Shown: piece by piece, positions 11,098-23,700 of the stretch
How the letters are laid out: the number at the start of each line of letters is the position of its first letter
Position numbering within the stretch: position 1 is the first letter of the stretch
NCBI GenBank assembly: GCA_030077755.1
Contig: JAQJZZ010000017.1
Coordinates: 2,459,178-2,523,177 of the forward strand
Reading direction: 5' to 3'
DNA: 64,000 nt
Origin: Filosporella fistucella
Taxonomy: Eukaryota; Ascomycota; Leotiomycetes; Helotiales
Program-made: the position numbers and the translations under genes
Notes under the pieces: model-generated
The model's input: the letters and a program-made list of their open reading frames with translations, nothing else
What the model was told of the DNA's origin: nothing
Database searches by the model: none

Positions 11098-12798
11098 ATG
11101 TCTGCTAATAACCCTATTACCACCGGCGCCGCCGCGCGTGCCACTAATGTTACGACTCGCCGATAAGCCTCTTCTCAGATCACTGGGAACCATAATGGCG
11201 AATCGTCTAGGACGGTTATTGCAGAGGTCCTTGGGACCGCCGCTAAGGAAGACGAAACTCCTAGCGAATACACTAATGGGATTGAGTCCCAGGTTGCTAA
11301 TGTGGCGGACAAAGGCCATTAGCCCGAGCAGGAGCAGGAAGACGTGGAAATGACTAGTGCCCTTTTAGGGGTTTCCCAGGAGCCCTCCCGTATTCCTACC
11401 CCTACTCCTATATCCACTCTCCGAGAACATCGTGAGAGGGACACAGCTCGACTCAACGCGTTACATGCTTAGAAGATTATGATTAATGAATTAAAGTAGG
11501 CTATTAAACGCCTTAAAGAGAGTGCCGACCGTGATAGGCAAGTATATAAAGCTGCTATCTTTAATAAAGGATCTATACCTCGAGGTCGGTTACATACTAG
11601 GTTTATAGACCCTAAGGGTAACCTTATAGGTGGTCGAGTAGGCCCTAATAATACTTCGTTTATTGCTCGTGCACACCATCCTATCATAGAAACGGGCGCC
11701 AATTACGGCCCTATGGTGCAATTGCCTATGCACATCCGTAATCCATATGCTAAGAATGGTGGCTTTAAGCCTCCTATGAGTGACCGCATATGGCCGCAGA
11801 CGGATTAGGAGCGAGGAGTAGACCTCTCCTTTAAAATGAAGAAGAAGGCAACCTTCCCACCTTTCTATAAAGGCAAAAACCCTAGGGAACACCGAGCTTT
11901 CTTCGATGCCTTCGAGCTGGTCTTTAATAACTAGCCGAGTTTATATAACTCCCATAAGGAACGTGTAAACACTATAGTTTAAAGGTTCAAGATGGGTTGC
12001 CCACCTATAGAGCACTAGTCCATTCTCAGTAATAAATGTCAAGATCGCCGGGGCCTTTTAGTAGCTTGGGATGACTTTAAACGCTAGAGTTTGGATATTA
12101 TATAAAGCAGTGGAGAGCGTAGTGCTAAAGCCTATGGAAAATTGCAAGGGCTAAAATAAAGGCCTAATAAGACTATTGTGCAATTGATTAAAAGGATGGA
12201 GTTACTAGAGCAGAACCTCTCCGGAAGTCGAGAGGAGTCTAAAAGAGTAGCTACCCTTAAGCTTGCCCTCACAAATGAGACATTAATTAAAAAAATGCAA
12301 ATTGTGACTGCAAATATAATACCGGATACCGTCCTTAGCTAGCAGATGGCTGCTTAGAAGGCTAAGATCCTGGTGAAAAGAATAAATAGTGCTATAAGCC
12401 GAAATAAGCGCAAGCAGGAGAATAGCGATAAGTCCGAAAGAAGACATGGTTATAAGGGCAAGAAGCCTGAGAGGAACTCTTTAGGAGCCTCCTAATGGCC
12501 CTGGCAAGATCGTGACCGTCGGAAAAGGAACGCTTCCTCCGCCCTATCGAGCAGTTCTATAAGCACATCTTATAGCGACCGGAAGCCTCTCTCTAAGGTA
12601 ACCTGCTATTCGTGTAAATAGAAGGGCCACCTTACGAGTAGCCCTATCTGCCCAAATAGAGCTAAATAGGTAAAAGCCAACCCAGAGAAAGCAAAATTAC
12701 AGGAGGCTAAACGGAACCTCCGAGCTGCTAAAAGGCTAGCTGCCATTAAAAGAGAAAATTCCTTAGGGAATTCGGGAAAAGCTCCCGCCAAGTCTTAA
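11098..12798 (+). pseudogene. Copy A gag (capsid/nucleocapsid)
   Basis: The frame opens with MSANNPITTG at 11098. A capsid-like stretch near 11850-12150 (PPFYKGKNPREHRAFF, FKMGCPP) leads to a zinc knuckle at about 12607-12652, CYSC-x4-H-x6-C, with its Gln turned into a stop. The C-terminus is Lys/Arg/Ala-rich. More than ten in-frame TAG/TAA codons sit where Gln is expected. The gag frame ends at 12798, just after a GGGAAAA heptamer that would shift ribosomes into the pol frame. Function in the living element: particle assembly and RNA packaging. Confidence 0.85.
12774..12780 (+). promoter_or_regulatory. Putative -1 ribosomal frameshift heptamer GGGAAAA
   Basis: In the gag frame it reads G GGA AAA, a canonical X XXY YYZ slippery site. 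Pol lies in the -1 frame relative to gag and is open through this point, while gag terminates 18 nt later. The heptamer is conserved in copy B as TTTTCCC on the plus strand (near 24922). Confidence 0.6.
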
Positions 12799-15700
12799 GC
12801 GCCAAAGGGCCTAGTAGCGAATCACATAGGCGTTTAATAGTCGTTACTAAATTACTATAGACCGTAACGGGGGCTAAAGGTACCCTGGAGGCACTCGCTA
12901 ATACGGGTATAGACAATTCCTTTATCGACATCCATGAAGCCTAGAGGTTAGGAATGGTGCCTTTGGCCTATTATAATATCCAGTTTGGCGTAGTGGGTAA
13001 AGGTAGTTTTCGGGTAACCAAAGCCTATAATGTAATCATTAAGGCAAGGGACTCCTAAGGAACCACTAAGGAGTTTAAAATAAGGCTCTACGGGTTTGAA
13101 AAGAGTGGATATAAGCTAATCCTAGGGTATGACTGGTTCTGCCTAAAGGGTATAGGGTTATACGATTGGGCTAGCTCTCGCTAGGCCTATACCAAGGACT
13201 GGAATGATATTAAAATTTTATCTATAAAGGAGTTTAATACTATTCTAGCTATTAACAATACCCTAAAGCCATAAGCTCTATTTATTATAAAGGCAAACAA
13301 ATGCGATTATCTTTAGAATTATTAAGGGAAATGCACTTATCCTAAGAGGTATAGTGTTAATACCGAAATGGCACCTATACCCCTCCGAGTATATACCATT
13401 GGTGAAAAGAAGGAAGTCCAATTGCCAAAATACTTGGCCGAGTTTAAAGACGTATTCGACTCAGATAGCGCTACTATATTCAAACGAGGTTATAAACATG
13501 CCATTAAAACCAACGGGCAGGTCCCTTATGGGCCCCTATATAACCTCTCTAAACCTTAACTTGCGGCCCTTAAAACGTACCTTAAGGATGCATTAGAAAA
13601 AGGATGGATTAGGCCATCCAAAAGCCCCGCAGGTGCCCCAATCCTATTTATTCCAAAGAAGGATAGGGGAATTAGATTATATATAAACTATCAAGGTCTT
13701 AATAAGGTTACTATCAAGAACCGGCATCCTTTGCCCTTAATAAATGAAACCCTTAATCGCTTAACTAGTGCGAAGATTTTCACGAAACTAGATCTTAAAG
13801 ATGCGTATCATCGAGTAAAGATATGGGAAGAAAACGTCTGGAAGACTGCTTTTAAGACCCGTTATAGTCACTTTAAGTATTAGGTAATGCCCTTCAGGCT
13901 AATGAATGCACCAGCAACTTTCCAGGCCTATATTAATAGTGCTATGTCGGGAATGCTAGATAATTTCGTAGTTATATACTTGGATGATATTTTAATCTAC
14001 TTAAAGGATCCCTCATAGCATCCTAAACACGTCCGCAAGGTTCTCCAGAGACTTAGGAAGCATGCTCTATTTATAAAACTTAGCAAGTGCGAATTTGGAG
14101 TTAAGACTATTAAATTCTTAGGGTTTATTATAGCTATAAATGGTGTCTATCCAGACCCTGCAAGGCTTCGGACCATAGCGGATTAGCCTATGCCAGAATC
14201 CTATAAGGAGATCTAGATCTTTTTAGGATTTTGCAACTTTTATCGGAGGTTTATTCGTGGATACTCTAACCTGGCTATAGGCCTCACCAATTCCTTAAAG
14301 GGAATAAAGAATAGTGTGAAAACAGAACCTTTCGTCTATACTCCTAAAGCTATTACGAGCTTCGGTGCGCTTAAAGAAGCCTTTTATAAGGCGCCTTTCC
14401 TGCTCCATTTCGACTCCTCTAAGAGGATTAGATTAGAGATAAATGCCTCCGGATTCGCTATAGCTAGCACGCTCTCGCAATAGGTGAGGGACGGTAGTAT
14501 AAAGGAACATTGGAAGCCAGTAGCGTTCTTTTCGAGAAAACTAAACCAAGCTAAACTAAATTACGTCACATATAATAAAGAGATGCTAGCTATTATTAAA
14601 AGCTTTAAGGAGTGGCGACACTACCTTAAAGGTATTATTCATACGGTTGAGGTGATTATAGATCACCATAACCTCAAGTACTAGATAAATGCAAAGTACT
14701 TGGAAGGAAGACAAGCCAGATGGGCAATATACCTATTTATATATGATTTTGAGATTATATACCGGAAAGGTTCCTTAAACCCGGCGGACGCGCCTAGCAG
14801 GCGTTCTAATTATGAGAAGGAGGCTAATGCAAATAAGACCTTCTCAAATCCACAATCATAGTTGCCTACTTTCCAGAATAAGTTGGCCGGCGGCTTCGCG
14901 GCAGTGATTAAGTCTATGAGACCGATATAGCCAGAGAATAGAGCTATTAAAATGATTAAAGAAAATAAGCTATACTCTATGCAAATAGAGCAGAGCAAAG
15001 GCACCTGGAAACCCTAGGGGGAGGATAGTGAGGCGTCCTTAGGAACGGCTATAGCAGGCCCCTTAGAGAATCTATCCATGGATTTATTTGAGCCTATTAG
15101 TGAAGGCAGTCATACGTACCTCAATACACTACGCTAGGGAATAGCAAATTGCAAACTGCTTCTCCTATATTTATGAATAAATGCAGTAACTCGCTTAGCC
15201 ACTGCATTAGCACCTCTCTAGACACCTCTCAGGGTGCTCATTAAGATGGCTTAGACCAATGATAAGAAATGCATTACATATAAATCTGGGAGAGAATGCA
15301 AGAACCCGCCTCAAGATTCTAGGACCTGGACAATTGACGATTAAGGTATTATTAGGTGGAAAAATAGAATCTATATATTAAATGATTAAGCATTAAGGCA
15401 AGAAGTTATGAAACTTTATTATAATGACCCTTTGGCAAGGCACTACGATATAGAGAAGACTCTAGAGCTACTCCGTAGATATTACCACTAGGAACAAATG
15501 GAATCTAATATGAGAGAATACATTAGAGAGTGTATTATGTGCCAGAGGAGCAAAGCAAAGAGACATGCTCCTTATGGGTTGCTCTAAACACCCTTATAAT
15601 TAATATAATTATAGCAAGAAATTACCATGGACTTTATTATAGGACTTCCGCCTATAAAAGGCCCAGATAGGAAGATCCTTAATAGCATCCTTATAATAGT

Positions 15701-16820
15701 CTATAAATATTGCAAGATGGCAAAATATATCCCATGTAATAAGGAGATTACAGCTCCCGAAATGGTAAAACTTCTTTAGGAAAGAGTATTCTCGGTTTTT
15801 GGGTGCCCTAGAGGCATTATTTCGGACCGTAGTAGCGTATTCACTTTAAATTTCTGGTTTACATTATGCTTTTACTTATATTGCAAGCAGAAGCTATCCA
15901 TTACATTTCATCCATAGATAGATGGGCAGATAAAAAGATAGAACCAGGTGCTTAAACACTACCTAAGATATTACTATAATATGAGAAAATCAAATTGGGT
16001 GCACCGACTTAGCTTTGCCGAATTCACCTATAATAACTCTATCTACTCGGTTCTTAGTTCCACTCCTTTTAGGGTGTGTTACGGATATAATCCTAAGCTG
16101 CCATGGAACCCTAAGGTTAGGGGTATTAAGGGGGAGGTACCAGCTACGCGAGAAAGAGCAAATTTGATAAAGAAAGAGCGAGAGGCCCTAAAAGGTCTCT
16201 AGAAGCATGCTTAGGAAAGCCGTGAAAAATATTTTAATAAATCACGGCTAGATAAACACTACTCCCTCCATTAGTGGGTAATGCTCTCCACCAAGAATCT
16301 GAGAATGAAGTATAGCAAACTTTAGCCTAAGTATATAGGTCCTTTCTAGGTGGTTAAACTAATAAGAGAATTTACATATCATTTAAAGCTTCCTAGCATT
16401 TACGCTAAATTGCATAATATATTCCACGTATCGCTTTTAGAGCCGTATTATAGAAGGGAAGGAGAGGAGCCTGAGCGGTACCAAGAGGGTGAGCTGCCAG
16501 AGCTTAAAGACAAAGAAAATAAGCAGGAATAGGAAGTAAAATCCATTCTAGACCATATGCAAGATGGCAGAATAAAAAACATGAGATATCTCATAAAATA
16601 AAAGGGATGGCCAGAGGACCATAATACCTGGCTCCTAGTATACCCAAATTTAAGGAACGTAAAGGAAATATTAAATGCGTACCTTAAAAACCATAGGCTA
16701 CCTATAAAAGAATGGGATAATAAAGTTAAGCCACCTAAAGCAAATCAGGAAGGAACCTCCCAGCCACCAGGTAAAAAGAAGAAGAAGAGGAGGGGAAGAC
16801 CCCGAAAAAGCGGGAAATGA
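12777..16820 (+). pseudogene. Copy A pol: PR-RT-RNase H-IN-chromodomain
   Basis: One frame, broken by TAG/TAA codons. Protease: active-site triplet reads NTG at 12900-12908 instead of DTG. Reverse transcriptase about 13500-14170, with [13 protein letters not shown] and an intact YLDD at 13977-13988. RNase H about 14420-14700, where the first catalytic Asp is Asn (14442-14444). Integrase zinc region near 15430-15570 ends in CIMCQRSK; core Asp codons are present at 15630 and 15825, while the expected Glu is Lys at 15933-15935. A chromodomain (RYLIK, stop, KGWPEDHNTW) lies about 16560-16690, which makes this a chromovirus expected to target heterochromatin. Stop at 16818-16820. Asp-to-Asn and Glu-to-Lys are G-to-A changes, consistent with RIP. 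Confidence 0.9.
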
Positions 16821-17001
16821 ACTAGGAATAATGGCTGATATAGGTGAAATAAAGCAGGAATAAAGGCACATTTCAGGAACATCGTAGACACATTTGGCAC
16901 TTGGGTAAGAAAGCATTTCATTTTATCAAGGGCAAAAATAAGAATAGCCCAGGGTATCTCAAAGCAAAGATAAAGCCACCTAAACGCCACCTAGAAACCA
17001 C

Positions 17002-17827
17002 TCAAATCTAAGAAAACATCGCGAGGATGCCCTTAAGGATATCTTTATCGATATTAGGAGGGGAAAGCTCATTACGAATATTATACTATAAGGCAATTAG
17101 CAAGAGCATCTTAGGCCAAGGGAAGGGTTATACCTGATATTTATAAGCTAAACGGAAGCGCTTAACCTCTTGGACCAACTCTCAAAGAATAGCGATCTTT
17201 TTAGCGTTAAGACCACTAGCACCAGGAACCTCACGAGCAAAGGTTAGTCGTTAGAGCTTGACACGAAATTCCATATGCTTCTAATATAAACGCAAGTATA
17301 ATTGCAGGATATTAGCAGGCACTAGTAAGCAGGGGGAGGAAAACTCATAACGGGAAATCCTTTAAAAATGAGAATGTCCTTAGCATTTATATCACCCCTC
17401 TTTAAAACATTAGAGCTATCCTTTATTCCCTAGCCAACCAACCAGATCGCAAGAGAACCCTTATCGGTACCGATGAGCTCCTTGCCCTCATCTAAAGCCA
17501 CGAACTCGTCAAATTCTTTAGCATAATCCTCAATTTCGCGATAGATTTGGTGCAAATCAACGGGAATCTAAACCTATTAATATTATCATAGTAGCCTAAA
17601 AGGAGACTCACCTTCTCACAAACACTACTTATTCTAGTATAACGAATGCACGCAGACTTTCCTACTCGAGTAATACAAGTGCAAGAAGGATCGATTAAAG
17701 TATGCTTTAAGCATCTTTAATAGCGAAAGATAGTGGGCCAAGTATTAACCTCATTACCGCGCTTGCGCTTGTGAGGCCTGCCAATAGTGACATTACGGCC
17801 GCTACGACCTGGTATAAGAGGACCCAT
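17002..17827 (-). pseudogene. Antisense reading frame inside the chromovirus 3' region
   Basis: Starts MGPLIPGRSGRNVTIGRPHK at 17827 on the minus strand, opposite to gag-pol. Exon 1 (17827-17612, 72 codons) is basic and then Cys-rich (Cx9CxCx8Cx9C over residues 39-70). A 44-nt GTGAGT...TTTAG intron (17611-17568) joins it to an acidic segment (YREIEDYAKEFDEF). After a further frame change near 17400-17330 comes a conserved-looking stretch (KHMEFRVKL, then FAREVPGASGLNAKKIAIL) ending in TGA at 17004. A TATTTATATAAAT box lies about 130 nt upstream (near 17948-17962). Stops inside are TAG/TAA at Gln positions, as in gag-pol. The same frame, TATA box and splice donor occur in copy B. I do not recognise the protein. 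Confidence 0.6.
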
Positions 17828-18556
17828 GATAAAGCTAAAGAAGAGTAAAGATTAAGAAGATAAAGAAGATTAAAGATTAAGGAGCAAAAGAAGGAAGAAG
17901 CACACGCTACTATACAAAGGTTATTATAAGCTTAAAGAAAAGAAGTTAAAAGTTGGAAGGGAGCCACTATTTATATAAATAAGCTTAGCCTAATCCCAAC
18001 TTCTAGATTACCACCTAAATGGTTCCTGCCCTAAGCTATTTTAAGGTAATAAATAGCTTTAACTATTCCAAAGTTTTATATAGCCAATTAAACGCGTTTG
18101 CCGTTACGCAGTAATTTAGTTTTCCAGATCACTTAGCCTTACGCGCAAATTCGGGCCCTTTGGCCAATTAGAACCTCAGGTTCACAGGTGTAGGAAAGTA
18201 AGATCACAGGAATCAGGCGAGTTTATTTGCTCTTTAATGCAAACTCGGACCAAATATAAAGCCATTCCCATATGCCAAGCCACGCGGCTAAAGCAAATAA
18301 AAGTTGCGGAATAGCATGACACCCGGGGAGCGCAAGAGCCAATTAGGGCCCTATTAAAGCTATTTCCCTATGCAAGAGTCATAACTTATGAGATTAGTTG
18401 CACCTTAATAGGCTAAAATATGATTTTATAATGGCACTCTTATACCGTACTTAATTAAATCGAACTCCTATAAGGAGACGTAGGTAATACGGTGGCTTTT
18501 AGTCACCGTTACGGGAGTTAATAAGGCCTAGGAACTAATGCTAGGATAGCATTATT

Positions 18557-18568
18557 AAAAGGGGGGAA
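18557..18568 (+). other. Polypurine tract of copy A
   Basis: AAAAGGGGGGAA just upstream of the 3' LTR, the usual plus-strand primer site of LTR elements. Confidence 0.75.
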
Positions 18569-18571
18569 TCT

Positions 18572-18762
18572 TGTCAGGTATATAATTGGAATTATAATTT
18601 CACATGACCTCGACTATTCGGTTATGTTTAGCAGTTCACAGGAACCCCTTAGGCACCCCTTAAATAATCCAACTCTGGCATTCCAAAAGGCTAGAGTTTA
18701 GTCTCATACTGGAATATAACTTATTCTACTCATTAAATTACCTCCCATTTATACGTCTCACA
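18572..18762 (+). repeat. 3' LTR of copy A
   Basis: 191 bp, TGTCAGG...CTCACA, followed by the TAGGA target duplication at 18763-18767. Confidence 0.95.
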
Positions 18763-18767
18763 TAGGA

Positions 18768-18930
18768 GCTATAGTTTATATAGCAAGAATTCTAGAAAAA
18801 TGATTTAATTATTAATATTTTATTTTATAATTATCTTTATTAATTAAATAAAAATATTTGAATTATTAATAATTATTCTTAATAAAGTTTTATTTAAGAA
18901 GTAAAAAGGTCTTAAATTTGTAAGGGGAAA
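18768..18930. other. AT-rich spacer between copies A and B
   Basis: Relic DNA of more than 80% A+T by eye. Its right part (about 18865-18930) resembles 53955-54040 in the same orientation, so it belongs to an older dispersed repeat that served as target for copy B. Confidence 0.5.
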
Positions 18931-18935
18931 GTCTT
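18931..18935. repeat. Target-site duplication of copy B (left), GTCTT
   Basis: GTCTT is repeated exactly at 26855-26859 beyond the other LTR. Confidence 0.88.
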
Positions 18936-19126
18936 TGTGAGACGTATATATAGGAGGCAATTCAACGAGTAAAATAAGTTATATTCCAGTATGAGACTAA
19001 ATTCTAGCCTTTTGGAATGCCAGAGTTAAATTATTTAAGGGGTGCCTAAGGGGTTCCTATAAACTGCCAAATATAACCAAATAATTGAGGTCATATGAAA
19101 TTATAATTCCAATTATATACCTAATA
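18936..19126 (-). repeat. 3' LTR of copy B
   Basis: 191 bp, inverted; aligns without indels to the copy A LTRs with C-to-T and G-to-A differences. Confidence 0.92.
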
Positions 19127-19865
19127 AGATTCCCCCCTTTTAATAATATTATCCTAGCATTAGTTCCCAGGCCTCATTAATTCCCGTAACGGTGACTAAA
19201 AGCCACCGCATTACCTATGTTTCCCTATAGGAATTTAGTTTAATTAAGTACGGTATAAGAGTGCCATTATAGAATTATATTTTAGCCTATTAAGGTATAA
19301 CTAATCTTATAAGTTATAACTCCTATATAAGGAGGTAGCTCTAATAGGGCCCTAATTAGCTCCTATGCTCCCCGGGTATTATGCCATCCCATAACTTTTA
19401 TTTGCTTTAGCCGCGTGGCTTGGCACATGGGAATAGCTTTATATTTGGTCCGAGTTTATATTAAAGAGCAAATAAACTTGCCTGGTTCCTATGATTTTAC
19501 GTTCTTACACCTATAAACCTAAGGTTTTAATTGGCTAAAGGGCCCGAATTTGCGCGTAAGGCTAAGTAATCTGGAAAACTAAATCACTATATAATAGCAA
19601 ACGCGTTTAATTAGCTATATAAAACTTTAGAATAGTTAAAGCTATTTATTACCTAAAAATAGCTTAGGACAAGAACCATTTAGGTAATAATCCAGAAATT
19701 AGGATTAGGCTAAGCTTATTTATATAAATAATAGCTCCCTTTTAACTTTTAACTTCTTTTCTTTAAGCTTATAATAACCTTTGCATAATAGCATATACTT
19801 TTTCCTTCTTCTATTCCTTAATCTTTAATCTTCTTTAGCTTTTTAATCTTTACTCTTTTTTAGCT

Positions 19866-20700
19866 TTATTATAGGTCCTCTTATACCAGGTTATAGCGGC
19901 CGCAACGTCACTATTAGCAAGCCTCACAAGCGCAAGCGCGGTAATAAGGTTAATACTTAGCCCACTATCTTTCGCTATTAAAGGTGCTTAAAGCATATTT
20001 TAATCAATTCTTCCTACACTTATATTACTCGAGTAAGAAAGTTTACGTGCACTCATTATACTAGAATAAGTAGTATTTATAAGAAGGTGAGTCTCCTTTT
20101 AGGCTATTATAATAATATTAATAAGTTTAGATTCCCATTAATTTATATTAAATTTATCGCGAAATTAAGGATTACGCTAAAGAATTTAATAAGTTTATTA
20201 CTTTAAATAAGGGCAAGGAGCTCATTAATACCGATAAGGGTTCTCTTATAATCTGGTTAGCTAGCTAGGGAATAAAGGATAGCTCTAATATTTTAAAGAA
20301 GGATAATATAAATGCTAAGGATATTCTCACTTTTAAAGGATTCCCTATTATAAGTTTTTCCTCCTCTTACTTATTAGTGCCTGCTAATATCTTATAATTA
20401 TACTTGCATTTATATTAAAAGCATATGGAATTTCGTATTAAGCTCTAATAACTAACTTTTACTCGTGAGGTTCCTGGTGCTAGTGGTCTTAACGCTAAAA
20501 AGATCGCTATTCTTCGAGAATTGGTCTAAGAGGTTAAGCGCTTCCATTTAGCTTATAAATATTAGGTATAACCTTTCCCTTAGCCTAAAATGCTCTTATT
20601 AACTGCCTTATAGCATAATATTCATAATAAGCTTTCCCCTCCTAATATTAATAAAGATATCCCTAAGGGCATCCTCGCGATATTTTCTTAGATTTAAGTG
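19866..20700 (+). pseudogene. Copy B version of the antisense reading frame
   Basis: Counterpart of the minus-strand frame at 17827-17002 in copy A. The start codon has become ATA, several Cys codons have become Tyr codons, and Gln codons are stops, but the GTGAGT splice donor and the upstream TATTTATATAAAT box are retained. It shows the frame is part of the element and not a chance open stretch in one copy. Confidence 0.55.
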
Positions 20701-23700
20701 GTTTCTAGGTAGCATTTAGGTAGCTTTATCTTTGCTTTAAAATACCCTAAGCTATTCTTATTTTTGCCCTTAATAAAATAAAATGCTTTTTTACCCAAGT
20801 GCTAAATATATTTATAATATTCCTAAAATGTGCCTTTATTCCTGCTTTATTTCACCTATATTAGCCATTATTCCTAATTTATTTCCTGCTTTTTTAGGGT
20901 CTTCCCCTCTTCCTCTTTTTCTTTTTACCTAGTGGCTAGGAGGTTCCTTCCTAATTTACTTTAGGTAGCTCAACTTTATTATCTTATTCTTTTATAAGTA
21001 GCCCATGGTTTTTAAGGTATGCATTTAATATTTCCTTTACGTTCCTTAAATTTGGGTATATTAGGAGCCAGGTATTATAATCCTTTGGCCATCCCTTTTA
21101 TTTTATAAGATATCTCATATTTTTTATTTTATTATCTTATATATGGTCTAAAATGGATTTTATTTCCTATTCCTGCTCATTTTCTTTATCTTTAAGCTCT
21201 AGCAGCTTACCTTCTTAATACCGCTTAGGCTCCTTTCCTTCCTTTCCATAATACAGCTTTAAAAGCGATACGTGGAATATATTATATAATTTAGCATAAA
21301 TGCTAAGAAGCTTTAAATAATATGCAGATTCTCCTATTAGTTTAATTACCTAAAAAGGACTTATATACTTAGGCTAAAGTTTGCTATACTTTATTCTTAA
21401 ATTCTTAATAGAGAATATTATCTATTAATAGAGGGAGTAATATTTATTTAGCCGTGATTTATTAAAATACTTTTTACGGCTTTCCTAAGCATGCTTTTAA
21501 AGACCTTTTAAGGCCTCTCGCTCTTTCTTTATCAAATTTGCTCTTTCTCGCGTAACTAATACCTCCCCCTTAATACCCTTAACCTTAGGGTTCCATAGTA
21601 GCTTAGGATTATATCCGTAATATACCTTAAAAAGAGTAAAACTAAGAACCGAGTGGATAGAGTTATTATAAGTGAATTCGGCAAAGCTAAATCGGTGCAC
21701 CCAATTTAATTTTCTTATATTATAATAATATCTTAAGTAATATTTAAGCACCTGGTTTTATCTTTTTATTTACCCATTTATTTATAAATAAAATGTAGTG
21801 GATAGCTTCTACTTATAGTATAAGTAAAAGTATAATGCAAACCAGAAATTTAAAGTAAATATGCTGCCACGGTCCGAAATAATGCCTCTAAGGCACCTAA
21901 AAACCGAGAATACTCTTTCCTAAAGAAGTTTTGCCATTTTAGGAGCTATAATCTCCTTATTATATGGGATATATTTTGCCATTTTGCAATATCTATAAAC
22001 TATTATAAGAATGCTATTTAGGATCTTCTTATTTGGGCCTTTTACAGGCGGAAGTCCTATAATAAAGTCTATAATAATTTTTTGCCATAATTATATTAGT
22101 TATAGGGGTATTTGGAGTAACCCATAAGGAGCATGTCTCTTTGCTTTGCTCCTCTAGCATATAATATATTCTCTAATATATTCTCTTATATTAAATTCCA
22201 TTTATTCCTAGTGGTAGTATTTACGGAGTAGCTCTAGAGTCTTTTTTATATTATAATGCCCTGCCAAAGGGTTATTATAATAAAGTTTCATGACTTCTTG
22301 CCTTAACGCTTAATCGTTTAATATATAAATTCTATTTTTCCACCTAATAGCACCCTAATTATCAATTATCTAGGTCCTAGAATCTTAAGGCGGGTTCTTG
22401 CATTCTCTCCCAAATTTATATGTAATGCATTTCTCATTATTGGTCTAAGCTATTTTAATAAGCACCCTAAGAAGTGTCTAAAGAGGTGCCAATATAATGG
22501 CTAAGCGAGTTACTATATTTATCCATAAACGTGAGAGAAGCAGTTTATAACCTGCTATTCCCTAGCGTAATATATTAAGATATATATAATTGCCTTTATT
22601 AATAGGCTTAAATAAATCCATGGATATATTCTCTAAGGGGCCTATTATAGCCGTTCCTAAGGACGCCTTATTATTCTCCCCCTAGGGTTTCCAGGTGCCT
22701 TTGCTCTACTTTATTTATATAGAGTATAGCTTATTTTCTTTAATCATTTTAATAGCTCTATTCTCCGGCTATATCGGTCTCATAAACCTAATTACTACCG
22801 CGAAGCCGCTAGCCAACTTATTCTAGAAAGTAGGTAACCACAATTATGGATTTAAGAAGGTCTTATTTACATTAGCCTCCTTCTCATAATTAAAACGCTT
22901 ATTAGGCGCGTCCGCCGGGTTTAAGGAACCTTTCCGGTATATAATCTCAAAATTATACGCAAATAGGTATATTGCCCATCTGGCTTATCTTCCTTTTAAG
23001 TACTTTGCATTTATCTAATACTTAAGGTTATAATAATCTATAATCACCTTAATTATATAAATAATACCTTTAAGGTAATATCGCTACTCCTTAAAGCTTT
23101 TAATAATAGCTAGCATCTCTTTATTATATATGGCATAATTTAGCTTAGCTTGGTTTAATTTTCTTAAAAAGAACGCTACTAGCTTCTAATATTCCTTTAT
23201 ATTACCGTCCCTTATCTATTATAAGAGCGTGCTAGCTATAGCGAATCCGGAGGCATTTATCTCTAGTCTAATCCTCTTAAAGGAGTCAAAATAGAGTAGG
23301 AAAGGCGCCTTATAAAAGGCTTCTTTAAGCGCACCGAAGCTCACAATAGCTTTAAGAATATAGACGAAAGGTTCTATTTTTACACCATTCTTTATTCCCT
23401 TTAAGGAATTGGTAAGGCCTATAGCTAGGTTAGAGTATCCATGAATATACCTTTAATAAAAGTTATAAAATCCTAAAAAGATCTGGATTTCCTTATAGGA
23501 TTCTAGCATAGGCTAGTTCGCTACGGTCCGAAGCCTTATAAGGTTTAGATAAACACCATTTATAGCTATAATAAACCCTAAGAATTTAATAGTCTTGACT
23601 CCAAATTCGCACTTGCTAAGTTTTATAAATAGAGCATGTTTCCTAAGTCTCTAAAGAACCTTATAAACGTGTTTAGGATGCTATAAGGAATCCTTTAAGT

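Larger units (their letters stand above)
10845..18762 (+). mobile_element. Ty3/gypsy chromovirus copy A, full length, lightly RIP-damaged
   Basis: 7918-bp LTR retrotransposon with 191-bp LTRs (10845-11035 and 18572-18762) that begin TG and end CA, and TAGGA target duplications. Order: gag, protease, reverse transcriptase, RNase H, integrase, chromodomain, then a 1.7-kb tail holding an antisense reading frame, then a polypurine tract and the 3' LTR. Many CAA/CAG codons have become TAA/TAG and one Trp codon has become TAG, all explained by C-to-T or G-to-A transitions in CpA context. It is the least damaged of three copies in the window. The reverse transcriptase YLDD is intact, but the element is not autonomous. 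A tRNA primer site was not confidently identified. Confidence 0.95.

Noticed and set aside
11098..16820. Many in-frame TAG/TAA codons at Gln positions suggested a stop-codon reassignment in the element
   Set aside because: CAG and CAA codons also remain in the same frames, catalytic Asp codons have changed to Asn, a Trp codon is TAG, and copies differ in degree. All are C-to-T/G-to-A changes in CpA context, so RIP explains them. Host genes use normal stops.
16745..16990. Phe/Leu-rich minus-strand frame near the pol end
   Set aside because: It overlaps the pol C-terminus; hydrophobicity comes from Lys-rich codons read backwards.
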